A stretch of 64,000 bases of DNA from Pseudoalteromonas arabiensis (GCF_001550155.1 NZ_LRUF01000019.1:124001-188000); one strand, 5' to 3'; positions 52,669-62,260 are shown, numbered from the stretch's first letter. Translations and numbers: made by a program. The notes: a model not told the origin generated them from the sequence alone.

Positions 52669-53517
52669 TTAAATAGCGATGGTAATGATTACAGCAACAC
52701 ACACTGCAATGCTACTTTCAATAACCGCTACCGCAGTGTTGTTGTCGTGCATTGCTTGGTCGAGGGAGATTTTACTAAAGATAATTTTATCAACGAGGTA
52801 GCGCACAATTGGTAAAATTAAAAAGCCAAATAATGCGTCAATAAAGAATAAACTCAGGCTTTGTTGCCAGCTGTGGAAGCCACCAATCAGCGCATGGCAT
52901 AAGATTATGGCTAATGCCAACATAGTGGCAGAAAAGCTAAGTGCGACGGCTTTATTACCTTTTTCGAGTTGCTCATGAAGGTTGAAACTTGTTAGGCGAT
53001 CATAGCCTTTGGCAAAAATGATCAGCATCAGTTGCCCGAGTAAATAGAATACGATGGCTGATAACCACGTTCCTTCGCCTGTTAATGCGCCACCAATAAT
53101 CAGTGCTGCGGCCATATAGTTAGCCGCTTGTACTAGGCCAACCGCCTCGTTTTGTTGGTTGATTAATTGTGCTTCATTGCAGAATAAGCGCAGTAGTAAC
53201 TTGTCATTCAAAATGCGTGAGCAAGTAAGTAGCACCATACCTAATATGCTGTAAAGTGATACATTCATTAAATCGCTCAGTAGACCTTGACTAGGCCCTG
53301 CTAACACAAAACCATAAATAATAGTAATCGCACCTAAGTAGCCGCCAATGGATAAACCTAAAGCACTGTTGGCATTGTCGGTTAATTGGCTGGTGGTGTT
53401 ATAAGGGGTCGCTAGGTTATAGGACAATTTTGCAACGGCTATAATCGCAATGAACAAACCAATATAGGCGCTGTTATAGGCCATCGTTGATAGGTAGTGG
53501 GTTAAGTTAATATCCAT
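52669..53517 (-). CDS. DUF350 family membrane protein (YjfL-like)
   Basis: A 282-residue inner-membrane protein with eight or so hydrophobic segments in two similar halves, each beginning with an Asn/Asp-rich motif (TDNANSALGLSIGGYLGA and EKGNKAVALSFSATML). This is the double-DUF350 form. In E. coli the relative YjfL lies with PspA-like YjfJ and the glutathionylspermidine-synthase-like YjfC. Here the partners are a spermidine-synthase-like enzyme and a small exported-domain protein, so a polyamine link recurs. Function is unknown. It is the first gene of the operon; the 5' gap holds one copy of a 32-bp direct repeat. Confidence 0.82.
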   Translation of the reverse strand: MDINLTHYLSTMAYNSAYIGLFIAIIAVAKLSYNLATPYNTTSQLTDNANSALGLSIGGYLGAITIIYGFVLAGPSQGLLSDLMNVSLYSILGMVLLTCSRILNDKLLLRLFCNEAQLINQQNEAVGLVQAANYMAAALIIGGALTGEGTWLSAIVFYLLGQLMLIIFAKGYDRLTSFNLHEQLEKGNKAVALSFSATMLALAIILCHALIGGFHSWQQSLSLFFIDALFGFLILPIVRYLVDKIIFSKISLDQAMHDNNTAVAVIESSIAVCVAVIITIAI

Positions 53518-53605
53518 ATAAATTTGTTAGTGTGTTGTTATTTACCGAAAATATTAACACAGAGTGTTTGCTGCAAAGAATATTAAAGCCCCATTTTTAG
53601 CAGAA

Positions 53606-53637
53606 TTAATCAATTTCTTAAAAGTTTCATAGCTTTT
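53606..53637. repeat. 32-bp perfect direct repeat, left copy
   Basis: This 32-base sequence begins TTAATCAATTTC and ends CATAGCTTTT. It recurs without mismatch and in the same orientation at 55844-55875. The two copies enclose the SMR gene and the two-component system and nothing else. Neither copy resembles a tRNA end or an insertion-sequence terminus. Confidence 0.95.
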
Positions 53638-53640
53638 TTA

Positions 53641-53652
53641 TGACAATTGTCA
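53641..53652. promoter_or_regulatory. Perfect 12-bp palindrome upstream of the SMR gene
   Basis: TGACAATTGTCA lies three bases inside the left direct repeat and about 80 bases before the SMR start. Such palindromes often serve as operators. A candidate is the response regulator encoded at 55189, but this is inference only. Confidence 0.45.
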
Positions 53653-53732
53653 GTTCAATCAATGACAAAATTCACTTATTACGCCAAGTAGAAAAAGTAA
53701 TAGTTAAGCCTCTACTTTCTGGAGGAATAAAA

Positions 53733-54059
53733 ATGAATAATGCGGCGTGGATAAGTTTATTAATTGCAGGAATTTTTGAGGTTATTTGGGCACTTGCTAT
53801 GAAGCAGTCAAATGGCTTTACTAAACTATGGCCTTCAGTTGTTACATTCGCAGCTATGTGGGCCAGCTTTGCCTTTTTGTCATTTGCTTTAAAATCGTTA
53901 CCTCTCGGAATTAGTTATGCGATTTGGGTCGGTATTGGTACTGTTGGGGTATCAATATTTAGTGTGATATGGCTTAGAGAGTCTATTACGATATTTCAGA
54001 TAATCTGTATTATATTAATTTTAGTCGGAATAATTGGGCTAAAATTTCAAACGAACTAA
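53733..54059 (+). CDS. SMR-family efflux transporter (SugE/Gdx-like)
   Basis: A 108-residue protein with four membrane spans, the usual SMR size. The essential Glu is in the first span (LLIAGIFEVIWALAMKQSNG), followed by LPLGISYAIWVGIGTVGV. The Lys in ALAMKQSNGF and the SugE-like second helix suggest the Gdx subgroup (guanidinium export) more than EmrE, but this needs care. ATG 53733 is chosen because GGAGG lies 7 bases upstream and because the longer frame from 53640 would add a polar leader. No guanidine riboswitch was recognised upstream, though a 7-bp stem (53686-53692 with 53711-53717) precedes the ribosome site. Codon use is AT-rich. Confidence 0.85.
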   Translation: MNNAAWISLLIAGIFEVIWALAMKQSNGFTKLWPSVVTFAAMWASFAFLSFALKSLPLGISYAIWVGIGTVGVSIFSVIWLRESITIFQIICIILILVGIIGLKFQTN

Positions 54060-54073
54060 AAGCAGCAAGTGAT

Positions 54074-55192
54074 ATGTTAAATAGTCGACTTAAGGATAAA
54101 AAAACGAATTTGACCTCTTTTTGGAATTGGGGGCCACTGCTTTTTTCGGGATTCTATTTGCTTCCGAGTATTTTCCAAATTGAAAGCACTGACTTTATGC
54201 AGATGTTCGCGATTGTTCTGTTGTACTTAATTTTTATTTATTTGTATGTGAAAGCAACACAAAGAGGAACAGAACAAGTTTGGCTGCAGCTAATGTCGCT
54301 TATTTTGGTTTGTGTCATTGCTAGTTATCTAACAGTTGGCTCCGCGACTTTATTTGGCTTTGTTGCATATATTGTAGGCTATAACTTTTCGAACCGTGCG
54401 CGTATTTTTGCAATTTCGATACTACTTTTAGCTTTGCTATCTAGTAGCCAAATAATCAATGAAAATTATGCTGAGTATTTTCTCAGTGGTTCTCTTATAT
54501 TGCTTGTCGCTTTATTTAGTTATGGCATTGCAGGGCGTAATGAATTTTTCCATAAACGCCGAGAAAAGCAAAATAGCAAACAGTTAGAGCAGTTTGCAGC
54601 AATTGCAGAGCGAGAGCGCATAGCTAGAGATTTGCATGATGTGTTAGGCCATTCTTTATCTTCAATCGCTTTAAAAGCGGAGCTCGCGAGCAAATTAAGT
54701 CAAGCTAATAGACAGGCTCAAGCAAGATCGGAAATTTTTCAGGTTGCGGAGTTGGCTAGGGAACTATTAAGCGATGTGAGAAAAGTTGTAACTGATTTAA
54801 AAGAATTGGATATAGATACACAAATTAATAGGTTAATTGTTCGGTTAGAGGAGAGTGGCTTCAAAGTTATTCGTAATATTAAGGCTGTTGACTTGCCGGC
54901 AAAATTAGAAGGAGTTGTTAACCTAATAATTAAAGAGGCTGTAACCAATATATTGCGCCACAGTAGTGCTAAATATTGTGAAATATCAATATTACAAACA
55001 CTGGATAGTGTTGACATTAAAATGAAAAATAATGCAAATGAAACTAGCCAAATTACACTTGGAAATGGTCTATCGGGAATTAAAGAGCGAGCTCTACAGC
55101 TAGGGGGAAAGGCCGAGTTTAGTTTTTGTAATCAACAGTTCGTTGCATTTATTAAATTGCCTTTGAGTATTAAATCGGAGCAGGCAGAATGA
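54074..55192 (+). CDS. Sensor histidine kinase of the DesK/LiaS (HisKA_3) type
   Basis: A 372-residue membrane kinase. Five or six hydrophobic segments in the first 160 residues leave almost no extracellular loop, as in DesK. The dimerisation domain carries the acceptor His188 in RIARDLHDVLGHSLSS, and the ATPase domain has VVNLIIKEAVTNILRHS and GNGLSGIKERALQLGG. It probably senses membrane condition and phosphorylates the adjacent regulator. It overlaps the regulator gene by 4 bases and follows the SMR gene by 14. Codons such as ATA and AGA are unusually frequent, unlike most neighbours. Confidence 0.88.
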   Translation: MLNSRLKDKKTNLTSFWNWGPLLFSGFYLLPSIFQIESTDFMQMFAIVLLYLIFIYLYVKATQRGTEQVWLQLMSLILVCVIASYLTVGSATLFGFVAYIVGYNFSNRARIFAISILLLALLSSSQIINENYAEYFLSGSLILLVALFSYGIAGRNEFFHKRREKQNSKQLEQFAAIAERERIARDLHDVLGHSLSSIALKAELASKLSQANRQAQARSEIFQVAELARELLSDVRKVVTDLKELDIDTQINRLIVRLEESGFKVIRNIKAVDLPAKLEGVVNLIIKEAVTNILRHSSAKYCEISILQTLDSVDIKMKNNANETSQITLGNGLSGIKERALQLGGKAEFSFCNQQFVAFIKLPLSIKSEQAE

Positions 55193-55791
55193 TAAGGGTC
55201 TATCTTGTTGAAGATCAAGCGTTAGTTAGAGGAGCTGTTGCTGCTCTTTTAGGCCTTGATGAAAATATTCAAGTAATTGGTCAGGCTGAAAATGGCAAGG
55301 TGGCGCTTGCTGAAATACCAAAGTGTAAACCTGACATCGTACTTACAGATATTGAAATGCCGGAGTTATCTGGAATTGAACTTGCAGAAAAGTTGGCAAT
55401 AGAAAAGAGTGAAAGTCGTATAGTAATCATGACTACTTTTTCTAAAGCAGGCTATATCAGGCGCTCTTTAGATGCCGGTGTAAAGGGGTTTATTCTTAAA
55501 GAGGCATCAAGTGATAGTTTAATTCTAGCACTTAAAAAAGTCATGTCTGGGCATAAAGTGATAGATCCTGAATTAGTTTTAAGTGCTTTAGATGATAGAG
55601 ACCCACTAACTGAAAAAGAGCGGGCATCATTAAAGTTAGCTGCAGAGGGGTTAAAAACGCAAATGATTGCAGCTAAATTATACTTAAGTGAGGGGACCGT
55701 ACGTAATTACTTATCAGAGGCGATTAGTAAATTAAATGCAAGTAACCGTATCGACGCTGCTAGAATTGCAAAGAGAAAAGGGTGGTTATAA
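55189..55791 (+). CDS. NarL/LuxR-type response regulator
   Basis: A 200-residue regulator with a receiver domain (YLVEDQALVRGAVAALLG, acceptor Asp54 in VLTDIEMPELSG, Lys in FILKEA) and a C-terminal LuxR helix-turn-helix (LTEKERASLKLAAEGLKTQ through LYLSEGTVRNYLSEAISKL). It is the partner of the DesK-like kinase. The likely target is the SMR promoter region, which has a perfect palindrome. Early codons ATA and AGG are rare elsewhere in this window and fit a foreign origin. Confidence 0.9.
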   Translation: MIRVYLVEDQALVRGAVAALLGLDENIQVIGQAENGKVALAEIPKCKPDIVLTDIEMPELSGIELAEKLAIEKSESRIVIMTTFSKAGYIRRSLDAGVKGFILKEASSDSLILALKKVMSGHKVIDPELVLSALDDRDPLTEKERASLKLAAEGLKTQMIAAKLYLSEGTVRNYLSEAISKLNASNRIDAARIAKRKGWL

Positions 55792-55843
55792 GGTCCTTTA
55801 TTTTGCTATAAAATTATTGAACAATTTGAGTGCGAAAACTGGT

Positions 55844-55875
55844 TTAATCAATTTCTTAAAAGTTTCATAGCTTTT
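55844..55875. repeat. 32-bp perfect direct repeat, right copy
   Basis: Identical to 53606-53637. It lies 53 bases after the response-regulator stop and 61 bases before the rnr ATG. The distance between the two copies is 2238 bases. One copy is probably original sequence of the rnr leader, and the other was created when the block was inserted. Confidence 0.95.
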
Positions 55876-55936
55876 GCCTGTCTCATTGTTAGGTTATGGG
55901 TTAAAATAACAACATAACCAACTAACAAGATAGTGA

Positions 55937-58420
55937 ATGTCAAAACAGGATCCCAATCTCAGTCGAGAGCAAGAAAAGTACGAAAACCCCGTCCCTAGCC
56001 GTGAGTTTATACTTACTCACTTAGAATCTCGCGCTAAACCAGCAAACTTCACACAACTTTGTGACGAATTACAGGTGAATGATACAGAGCGTCAAATTGC
56101 GTTCAAACGTCGTTTACGTGCAATGGAGCGCGATGGTCAACTGTATTTCAATAAGTTTAAATGCTACGCATTGATAGATGAATCAGGCCTCGTTAAAGGC
56201 AAGGTCATTGGTCATCGTGACGGATTCGGCTTTTTAGAAGTTGAAGGTGAGAGTAAAGATTGGTTTATCGCAAAGCACCAAATGAATATGGTGTTGCACG
56301 GTGACATTGTGCTTGCTAAAGGCAATCGCAAAGGTTCAAGTGGCAAATGCGAAGCACGTATCATTAAAGTATTAACTAATGAACGCGCGCCCATCGTCGG
56401 CCGTTATTTTGTTGAGCATGGTATCGCCGTTGTTGTGGCGGAAGACCCACGCATAACGCAAGATATTATGATACTGCCCGGCAGTGAAAATGGCGCGCGC
56501 CATAATCAAATGGTGCAGGTGCAAATTACCCAAAACCCAAGCCGACATATGAATGCAGTGGGCAAAGTCACCGAAGTTCTCGGTGAACACTTAGCACCAG
56601 GGATGGAAATTGAAGTTGCACTGCGTAATCACGATATTCCCCATGTGTGGCCAGAAGCGGTTGAAAAGCAAGTTGCTCATTTAGGGGAATTTGTTGATGA
56701 GCAAGCAAAGCAAGGTCGTGTAGATTTACGTGACTTACCACTGGTTACTATCGACGGTGAAGATGCCCGTGACTTTGACGATGCCGTTTATTGTGAGCGC
56801 AAGCCATCAGGTGGTTGGCGTTTGTGGGTAGCCATTGCCGATGTGTCGCATTATGTAGGTATGAACACACCACTGAATAAAGAAGCGATCGAGCGTGGTA
56901 ACTCAGTGTATTTCCCTGAGCAAGTTATTCCGATGCTGCCAAAAGTATTATCCAATGGCTTATGCTCATTAAACCCAGAAGTTGACCGTTTATGTATGGT
57001 TGCAGAGATGACGGTGTCTGATGCGGGTAAGTTGTCTGGCTATAAGTTTTACGAAGCAGTGATGAACTCACACGCTCGTTTTACCTACACTAAAGTGAAT
57101 GCGATTTTACAAGGCGATGAAAAGCTGCGTGAAGACTATGCCGAGATGGTGCCACACTTAACTGACTTACAGCAAATGTATATGGCACTTAAAGCTGCAC
57201 GCCAAGAGCGTGGTGCGATTGAGTTTGAAACCTTAGAAACACGTTTTGTGTTTAATGCACACCGTAAGATTGAATCAATCGTGCCTGTGGTGCGCAATGA
57301 TGCGCACAAACTTATCGAAGAGTGCATGATTTTAGCGAACGTATCTGCTGCCCGATTATTAGAAAAACACAAGGCGAGTGCGCTATATCGTGTGCATGAT
57401 GAACCGGATGCTGAAAAGCTTGGTTTTTTCAGAAACTTTTTATCAGAGCTTGGTATCGAAACCGCGATTTCTGATGAGCCAACACCAAAAGAAATAACCC
57501 AAGTGTTAGCAAAATTAGGCGACCGCCCTGAAGCTGAGCTTATTCAAACCATGTTGCTACGCTCAATGAAGCAAGCGGTTTATCAGCCTGATAATATTGG
57601 TCACTTTGGATTAGCGTTACCTGCTTACGCCCACTTTACGTCGCCAATTCGTCGTTACCCAGATTTAGTGGTACACCGTGCAATTAAAGCTGTGCTTAAA
57701 GCACAAGGCCAGCAAACATCGGGTGAGTACGCATACACTGATGACGAAGTTGATATGTTAGGTGAGCAGTGTTCAACCACTGAACGCCGTGCTGATGACG
57801 CAACTCGCGAAGTAGCAGATTGGCTGAAATGTGAATTTATGCAAGACCATGTTGGTGACGAATTTGGTGGGGTGATCTCATCGGTGACTAACTTTGGGTT
57901 GTTTGTGCGTTTAGACGATTTACAAATCGATGGCATGATCCACGTAACCAACTTAGGCAATGAATATTTCCATTACGATGGTGCTAAGCATTGCTTGATT
58001 GGTGAGCAAACCCACACTGTTTATCGTTTAGGCGATAAATTAACGGTTCAGGTATCATCTGTCAGTCTTGATGAGCGACGCATAAACTTAGTGTTAGCAG
58101 GCGAGGCACAGCAAGACCGTTATGCCCGTCGTCGTGGCCGTAGCGCCCCTGCAAAACCAAGTGTTCGTGCCCAGCTAAAAGCAGGTAAAATTCCTGGTAA
58201 AAAATCTGAATCAAGTCGCTTTGAAGCAAAATCAGGCGATAAAGACAACGAAAAACGTGGCAAGTCTTCTCCTTCTAAAGGGCGCAAAAAGCCAAGTAGT
58301 AAAAAAGCTGATGCAGTAAAAGCCAGTAACAAAAAGAGTAAGAAAAAAGCCACTAAAAAGGCAAAAAGACCGGGTAAGAATGCCCGTAAACGTAATGGCC
58401 GAGGAGCAAATAATACGTGA
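55937..58420 (+). CDS. rnr: Exoribonuclease R
   Basis: An 827-residue RNase II/R-family 3'-5' exonuclease. The N-terminal winged-helix region ([10 protein letters not shown]) and cold-shock domains ([17 protein letters not shown]) precede the catalytic RNB domain with [15 protein letters not shown], then an S1 domain ([26 protein letters not shown]) and a long Lys/Arg/Ser-rich tail of about 90 residues. It degrades structured RNA, including faulty rRNA, and works in trans-translation. rlmB overlaps it by 4 bases (GTGA), the classical rnr-rlmB pair. Confidence 0.97.
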   Translation: MSKQDPNLSREQEKYENPVPSREFILTHLESRAKPANFTQLCDELQVNDTERQIAFKRRLRAMERDGQLYFNKFKCYALIDESGLVKGKVIGHRDGFGFLEVEGESKDWFIAKHQMNMVLHGDIVLAKGNRKGSSGKCEARIIKVLTNERAPIVGRYFVEHGIAVVVAEDPRITQDIMILPGSENGARHNQMVQVQITQNPSRHMNAVGKVTEVLGEHLAPGMEIEVALRNHDIPHVWPEAVEKQVAHLGEFVDEQAKQGRVDLRDLPLVTIDGEDARDFDDAVYCERKPSGGWRLWVAIADVSHYVGMNTPLNKEAIERGNSVYFPEQVIPMLPKVLSNGLCSLNPEVDRLCMVAEMTVSDAGKLSGYKFYEAVMNSHARFTYTKVNAILQGDEKLREDYAEMVPHLTDLQQMYMALKAARQERGAIEFETLETRFVFNAHRKIESIVPVVRNDAHKLIEECMILANVSAARLLEKHKASALYRVHDEPDAEKLGFFRNFLSELGIETAISDEPTPKEITQVLAKLGDRPEAELIQTMLLRSMKQAVYQPDNIGHFGLALPAYAHFTSPIRRYPDLVVHRAIKAVLKAQGQQTSGEYAYTDDEVDMLGEQCSTTERRADDATREVADWLKCEFMQDHVGDEFGGVISSVTNFGLFVRLDDLQIDGMIHVTNLGNEYFHYDGAKHCLIGEQTHTVYRLGDKLTVQVSSVSLDERRINLVLAGEAQQDRYARRRGRSAPAKPSVRAQLKAGKIPGKKSESSRFEAKSGDKDNEKRGKSSPSKGRKKPSSKKADAVKASNKKSKKKATKKAKRPGKNARKRNGRGANNT

Positions 58421-59163
58421 GTAATGAATTAATTTTTGGCTTTCACTCAGTTGAAGCAATTTTAGCAAAAGAGCCTGAGCGCTTTTTAGAAATTTATGCT
58501 TTAAAAGGCCGTGAAGACAAACGTTTAAATCCGGTTATTGACCAAGCACGTAAATTCGGTATTTCTGTACAGTTTATGCAGCGTAAAGCGCTTGATAATA
58601 AAGCCAATGGTGAGCAACACCAAGGCATTATTGCCAATGTAAAAGCGGCGCGTATGTATAACGAGAAAGATCTAGATGAGATCATTGCCCGTGAAGAAAC
58701 GCCTTTCTTATTGGTGCTTGATGGTATTACTGATCCGCATAATTTAGGGGCCTGTTTACGTAGCGCTGATGCCGCGGGTGTACACGCGATTATTGTGCCT
58801 AAAGATAAATCTGCCAAACTCAATGGTACAGCACGCAAAGTAGCATGCGGCGCAGCGGAAACAGTACCATTGGTACAAGTCACTAATCTTGCACGTACCT
58901 TGCGTGAAATTAAAGACGCCGGCGTGTGGGTGGTTGGCACTGCCGGTGAAACAGATACGGAATTATTTGATGCAAACCTGACAGGGCCAATGGCTGTTGT
59001 TATGGGTGCCGAAGGAGATGGTATGCGCCGCCTGACTCGTGAGCATTGTGATTTACTTGTTAAAATTCCAATGGCAGGCACGGTATCTAGCTTAAATGTA
59101 TCAGTGGCGACCGGTATTTGTTTATTTGAAGTGTTACGCCAGCGTAATGCGACCCAGCTATAA
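58417..59163 (+). CDS. rlmB: 23S rRNA (guanosine2251-2'-O)-methyltransferase RlmB
   Basis: A 248-residue SPOUT methyltransferase starting at GTG 58417, overlapping the rnr stop. It has the N-terminal substrate-binding domain ([22 protein letters not shown]) and SpoU motifs 1 ([16 protein letters not shown]), 2 ([13 protein letters not shown]) and 3 ([23 protein letters not shown]). It methylates the ribose of G2251 in the P loop of 23S rRNA. A 36-bp palindromic terminator follows. Confidence 0.97.
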   Translation: MSNELIFGFHSVEAILAKEPERFLEIYALKGREDKRLNPVIDQARKFGISVQFMQRKALDNKANGEQHQGIIANVKAARMYNEKDLDEIIAREETPFLLVLDGITDPHNLGACLRSADAAGVHAIIVPKDKSAKLNGTARKVACGAAETVPLVQVTNLARTLREIKDAGVWVVGTAGETDTELFDANLTGPMAVVMGAEGDGMRRLTREHCDLLVKIPMAGTVSSLNVSVATGICLFEVLRQRNATQL

Positions 59164-59188
59164 AGCTGACTGCAACCCACCGAATATC

Positions 59189-59224
59189 ATTAAATAACCA
59201 CCTTTATAAAGGTGGTTATTTAAT
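59189..59224 (+). terminator. 36-bp perfect palindrome after rlmB
   Basis: The 18-base arm starts ATTAAATAACCACC and is perfectly repeated on the other strand, centred at 59206/59207. It lies 25 bases after the rlmB stop. A GC core flanked by A and T tracts would act as a terminator, although the downstream side has only short T runs. Confidence 0.75.
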
Positions 59225-59331
59225 ATCTAAAAGCTCTTCAAAAACGTTAACTAAAAATTAATGCTGTGTTAGCTTTTCCTGTGTGTTATCCTTTTATTAG
59301 TCATTTAACTGATTAATTAAAAAGGGAAAAT

Positions 59332-61236
59332 ATGTTAAAAGGAATCGTGACAATCCTGCTTCTGGCAACATTCATTGTCAATGCAAAAGCCCCTGCATGG
59401 GAACAATACGCCAAACTTCCAATGGTTGAGCAGCCAAGCTTATCGCCAAATGGTGAGCTTATTGCGACACTCTATAATACTGATTCGGGCCCAACGATTA
59501 GTGTTACTAAGTTTCCTGATATTGATTTTAAGGTGCTGGCACGGTTAAAGAAAAACAAAGACCGTGTTGATTTTATTCGTTGGTCAGGCAATCGCTACAT
59601 TATCGTCTCGGCAAGTTATCCCGAATATGTAAATGGTCAGTTTTTCAGAGTATCTAGGTTGTACTCTATCAATGTAGAAACCTCTGAAACTAAAGTGCTC
59701 ACATCTCCACGTTTTACAGATGATCGTTGGTATAAGTATCAGTCGTTTGAGTTAGTATCATCACTCAAGGATGAAACCGATTACGCGCTTATTTCCACCT
59801 ACGACAAAAATGATAAGGGCTATGTTGTCTATCGTGTGCATTTAGGCACATCTGACTTTGATAAAGTTCAGGGTAATAAAAATGATATTGGTAGCTGGTA
59901 TGCTGATAGTAAAGGGGTTATCAGACTTGGACTAGCCGTTGAAGAAAAAGACGACGTATTTACCGCATCAATTTGGTACAGAGCAAATAAAGACGCAGAG
60001 CTAAAAAAAATTCACTCACAGGTGTGGGGCGAAGATGACACTTTTTCTATTCAAGCTTTATCAAAAGATGGCTCGAAAGCGTATGTGCTCTCTAATAGGG
60101 AGCTTGGACGTGAAGCTCTTTGGCTCTATAACATAGAAGCAGGCAAGTTTGAGGAGTTGATTTTTAGTAATGATAAATATGATCTCGATGGCGCAATAAC
60201 TGATAATGAGGGCGAGTTTATCGGTGTATCTTTTTTTGATGACTACTATCGCACTCACTATTTTGATGACAAAGATGGCGCACAAGAGCGTGAGGTAGCA
60301 GGCCTATTTAAAGGAAAGCAAGCCACAATCAGCAGCCGTAGCCGAGATCATACGCGATTATTAGTGTCAGTCACTAACGATGTTACGCCGCCAACTTATT
60401 ATTACTTTGACTTAAATACTCAAAAAGGAGGTGTTTGGTTATCGAAATACCCTTATTTAGTCAGAAAGTCATTTAGCCCTGTACAAAATTATAGCTTTAA
60501 AGCCAGTGATGGTCTGGAAATAACGGGTTACTTTACGCAGCCAGCAAATGTTAAAAATCCGCCATTGATCGTTATGCCGCATGGTGGTCCGCATGCCAGA
60601 GATTATAAGTATTTTGACAAAGAGCTTCAGTACCTTGTTGAGTTAGGGTTTTCTGTATTACAAGTTAACTTTAGGGGCTCTGCAGGCTTTGGTAGCGCAT
60701 TCGAAACGGCTGGTTATTACCAGTGGGGTAAACGCATGCAACAAGATGTGTATGAGGCAATGGATTGGGCAATTGCGCAAGGCTTAGCTAAAAAAGACAA
60801 TGCCTGTATTTTTGGTGCAAGTTACGGTGGGTATGTTGCCTTAACAGCAGCCTTTCAAGAGCCTAAGCGCTTTAAATGTGTGGTGAGTATATCAGGCGTC
60901 TCTGACCTTGAAACTTTTGTTACTAAAACCGATAGACAAGGGAAATACTTAGGTAATATTGTTGATGTTAAAGATGATAAGTCTATCGATGCGTTAGCTG
61001 AGGTATCAGCAATAAGAAAAATAAACCATATTAAGGCACCTATTCTTTTAATACATGGTAATAACGATACGCGCGTTAATTATAATCAATCGAAAGATTT
61101 CTATGACAAAGCGAGAAAGCAGCTAGATATTAAATATGTTGAAATAGAGGATGGAACACACTTTTTTGACGATCAAGAAAGCCAAGTAAAGTTATTCTCT
61201 GAGATAACGCCGTTTTTGAAAAAGCACCTATTATAG
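59332..61236 (+). CDS. Exported S9-family prolyl-oligopeptidase-like peptidase
   Basis: A 634-residue protein with a signal peptide (LKGIVTILLLATFIVNAKA). A beta-propeller domain spans about residues 20-370, followed by an alpha/beta hydrolase domain with the nucleophile Ser in GASYGGYVA, an oxyanion region VMPHGGPHARD, the Asp in LIHGNNDTRVNYNQS and the His in EDGTHFF. It belongs to the acylaminoacyl-peptidase/DPP group and should cleave short peptides in the periplasm. It stands alone, ending in a strong hairpin shared with ppaC. Confidence 0.9.
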   Translation: MLKGIVTILLLATFIVNAKAPAWEQYAKLPMVEQPSLSPNGELIATLYNTDSGPTISVTKFPDIDFKVLARLKKNKDRVDFIRWSGNRYIIVSASYPEYVNGQFFRVSRLYSINVETSETKVLTSPRFTDDRWYKYQSFELVSSLKDETDYALISTYDKNDKGYVVYRVHLGTSDFDKVQGNKNDIGSWYADSKGVIRLGLAVEEKDDVFTASIWYRANKDAELKKIHSQVWGEDDTFSIQALSKDGSKAYVLSNRELGREALWLYNIEAGKFEELIFSNDKYDLDGAITDNEGEFIGVSFFDDYYRTHYFDDKDGAQEREVAGLFKGKQATISSRSRDHTRLLVSVTNDVTPPTYYYFDLNTQKGGVWLSKYPYLVRKSFSPVQNYSFKASDGLEITGYFTQPANVKNPPLIVMPHGGPHARDYKYFDKELQYLVELGFSVLQVNFRGSAGFGSAFETAGYYQWGKRMQQDVYEAMDWAIAQGLAKKDNACIFGASYGGYVALTAAFQEPKRFKCVVSISGVSDLETFVTKTDRQGKYLGNIVDVKDDKSIDALAEVSAIRKINHIKAPILLIHGNNDTRVNYNQSKDFYDKARKQLDIKYVEIEDGTHFFDDQESQVKLFSEITPFLKKHLL

Positions 61237-61280
61237 GTAGCCTTAGTAACATCTAGATAAAATTTAAATAATAGAGTAAT

Positions 61281-61316
61281 AAAAAAGCCGATGTTTGAAG
61301 TTACATCGGCTTTTTT
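61281..61316. terminator. Bidirectional terminator between the S9 peptidase gene and ppaC
   Basis: A 14-bp stem made of AAAAAAGCCGATGT and ACATCGGCTTTTTT encloses an 8-base loop. A and T tracts on both ends allow termination in both directions between these convergent genes. Confidence 0.92.
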
Positions 61317-61333
61317 GTATCTATTTCGTGAGA

Positions 61334-62260
61334 TTAGATTTTTGCAAAAGCGTCTTGTAGTGGCGGTACTACTTGCTTCTTACGACTTAGTACACCATCT
61401 AACCAAACTTGGTCATTTTCAGACTCAACACCATAAGCTGTTTCGATAACCGATGTGTCATCCGATGCGATCAGCATTTGCGAGCCTTCTTTCATGATGT
61501 CTGTTAGTAGTAGTAACACTGAATGACGACCGCCTTCTTCTTTCAGCTTTGCGATATCAGCTTCAAGGTCTGCTTTAATCTCATCAAATACAGCAAGGTC
61601 GATCACTTCTAGCTGGCCAATACCTACTAGCTTACCGTTCATGTTGAAGTCTTTAAAGTCACGCATGACTAAGTCGCGTGCAGGTGTGCCTTCAACCGCT
61701 GATTTCACCTTGAACATTTCCATGCCAAGCTCTTTAAAATCTTCGATACCTGCGATTTCAGCAAGTGCTTCAACACACTTGATGTCAGCCGTTGTGCACG
61801 TTGGTGATTTAAAGATTACTGTGTCGCTTAAAATTGCACATAGCATGATGCCAGCGATATCTTTTGGAATCTCTACATTATAGAAGTCATACATCATTTT
61901 GATGATAGTGTTTGAACAGCCAACAGGACGGATCCAACACTCAAGCGGTGTTGATGATGTTAAATCGCCCAATTTGTGGTGATCAACAACACCGACAACA
62001 CGTGCTTGATCGATGTCATCAGGTGCTTGCGTTTTTTCTGTATGGTCAACGATATAAACGTCTTCACCTGCGTAGCTAAGCTTTAGCTCAGGGGCTTCGA
62101 AACCAAATTTATCTAGGATAAACTGTGTTTCAGGCGATACTTCACCTAAACGCGTTGGTATTGCAGGTTCTTCGATTTGGTTTTTTAAATAAGCAAGCGC
62201 AATTGCACCGCAAATTGAATCTGAATCAGGGATCTTATGACCCACTACATACATTGACAT
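61334..62260 (-). CDS. ppaC: Manganese-dependent inorganic pyrophosphatase (family II)
   Basis: A 308-residue DHH-family phosphatase. Motifs: GHKIPDSDSICGAIA at the N-terminus, VDHTEKTQAP, VVDHHKLGDL (the DHH motif), and in the C-terminal DHHA2 domain LEVIDLAVFDEI with the final SRKKQVVPPL (Arg-Lys-Lys binding the substrate). It splits pyrophosphate to two phosphates in the cytoplasm. Family II enzymes occur in a subset of marine gammaproteobacteria such as Shewanella and Vibrio. A second ATG two codons in is also possible. Confidence 0.95.
   Translation of the reverse strand: MSMYVVGHKIPDSDSICGAIALAYLKNQIEEPAIPTRLGEVSPETQFILDKFGFEAPELKLSYAGEDVYIVDHTEKTQAPDDIDQARVVGVVDHHKLGDLTSSTPLECWIRPVGCSNTIIKMMYDFYNVEIPKDIAGIMLCAILSDTVIFKSPTCTTADIKCVEALAEIAGIEDFKELGMEMFKVKSAVEGTPARDLVMRDFKDFNMNGKLVGIGQLEVIDLAVFDEIKADLEADIAKLKEEGGRHSVLLLLTDIMKEGSQMLIASDDTSVIETAYGVESENDQVWLDGVLSRKKQVVPPLQDAFAKI

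Noticed and set aside
53653..53732. Guanidine-I, -II or -III riboswitch ahead of the SMR gene.
   Set aside because: No ACGR-loop hairpin pair or other known consensus is visible; only one AT-rich stem is present.
53606..55875. Insertion sequence or composite transposon.
   Set aside because: The flanking repeats are direct and carry no inverted ends, and no transposase is encoded between them.
55874..55907. A sigma70 promoter for rnr formed by TTGCCT and TAAAAT.
   Set aside because: The spacing is 22 bases, too long for a normal promoter, so it is not listed.
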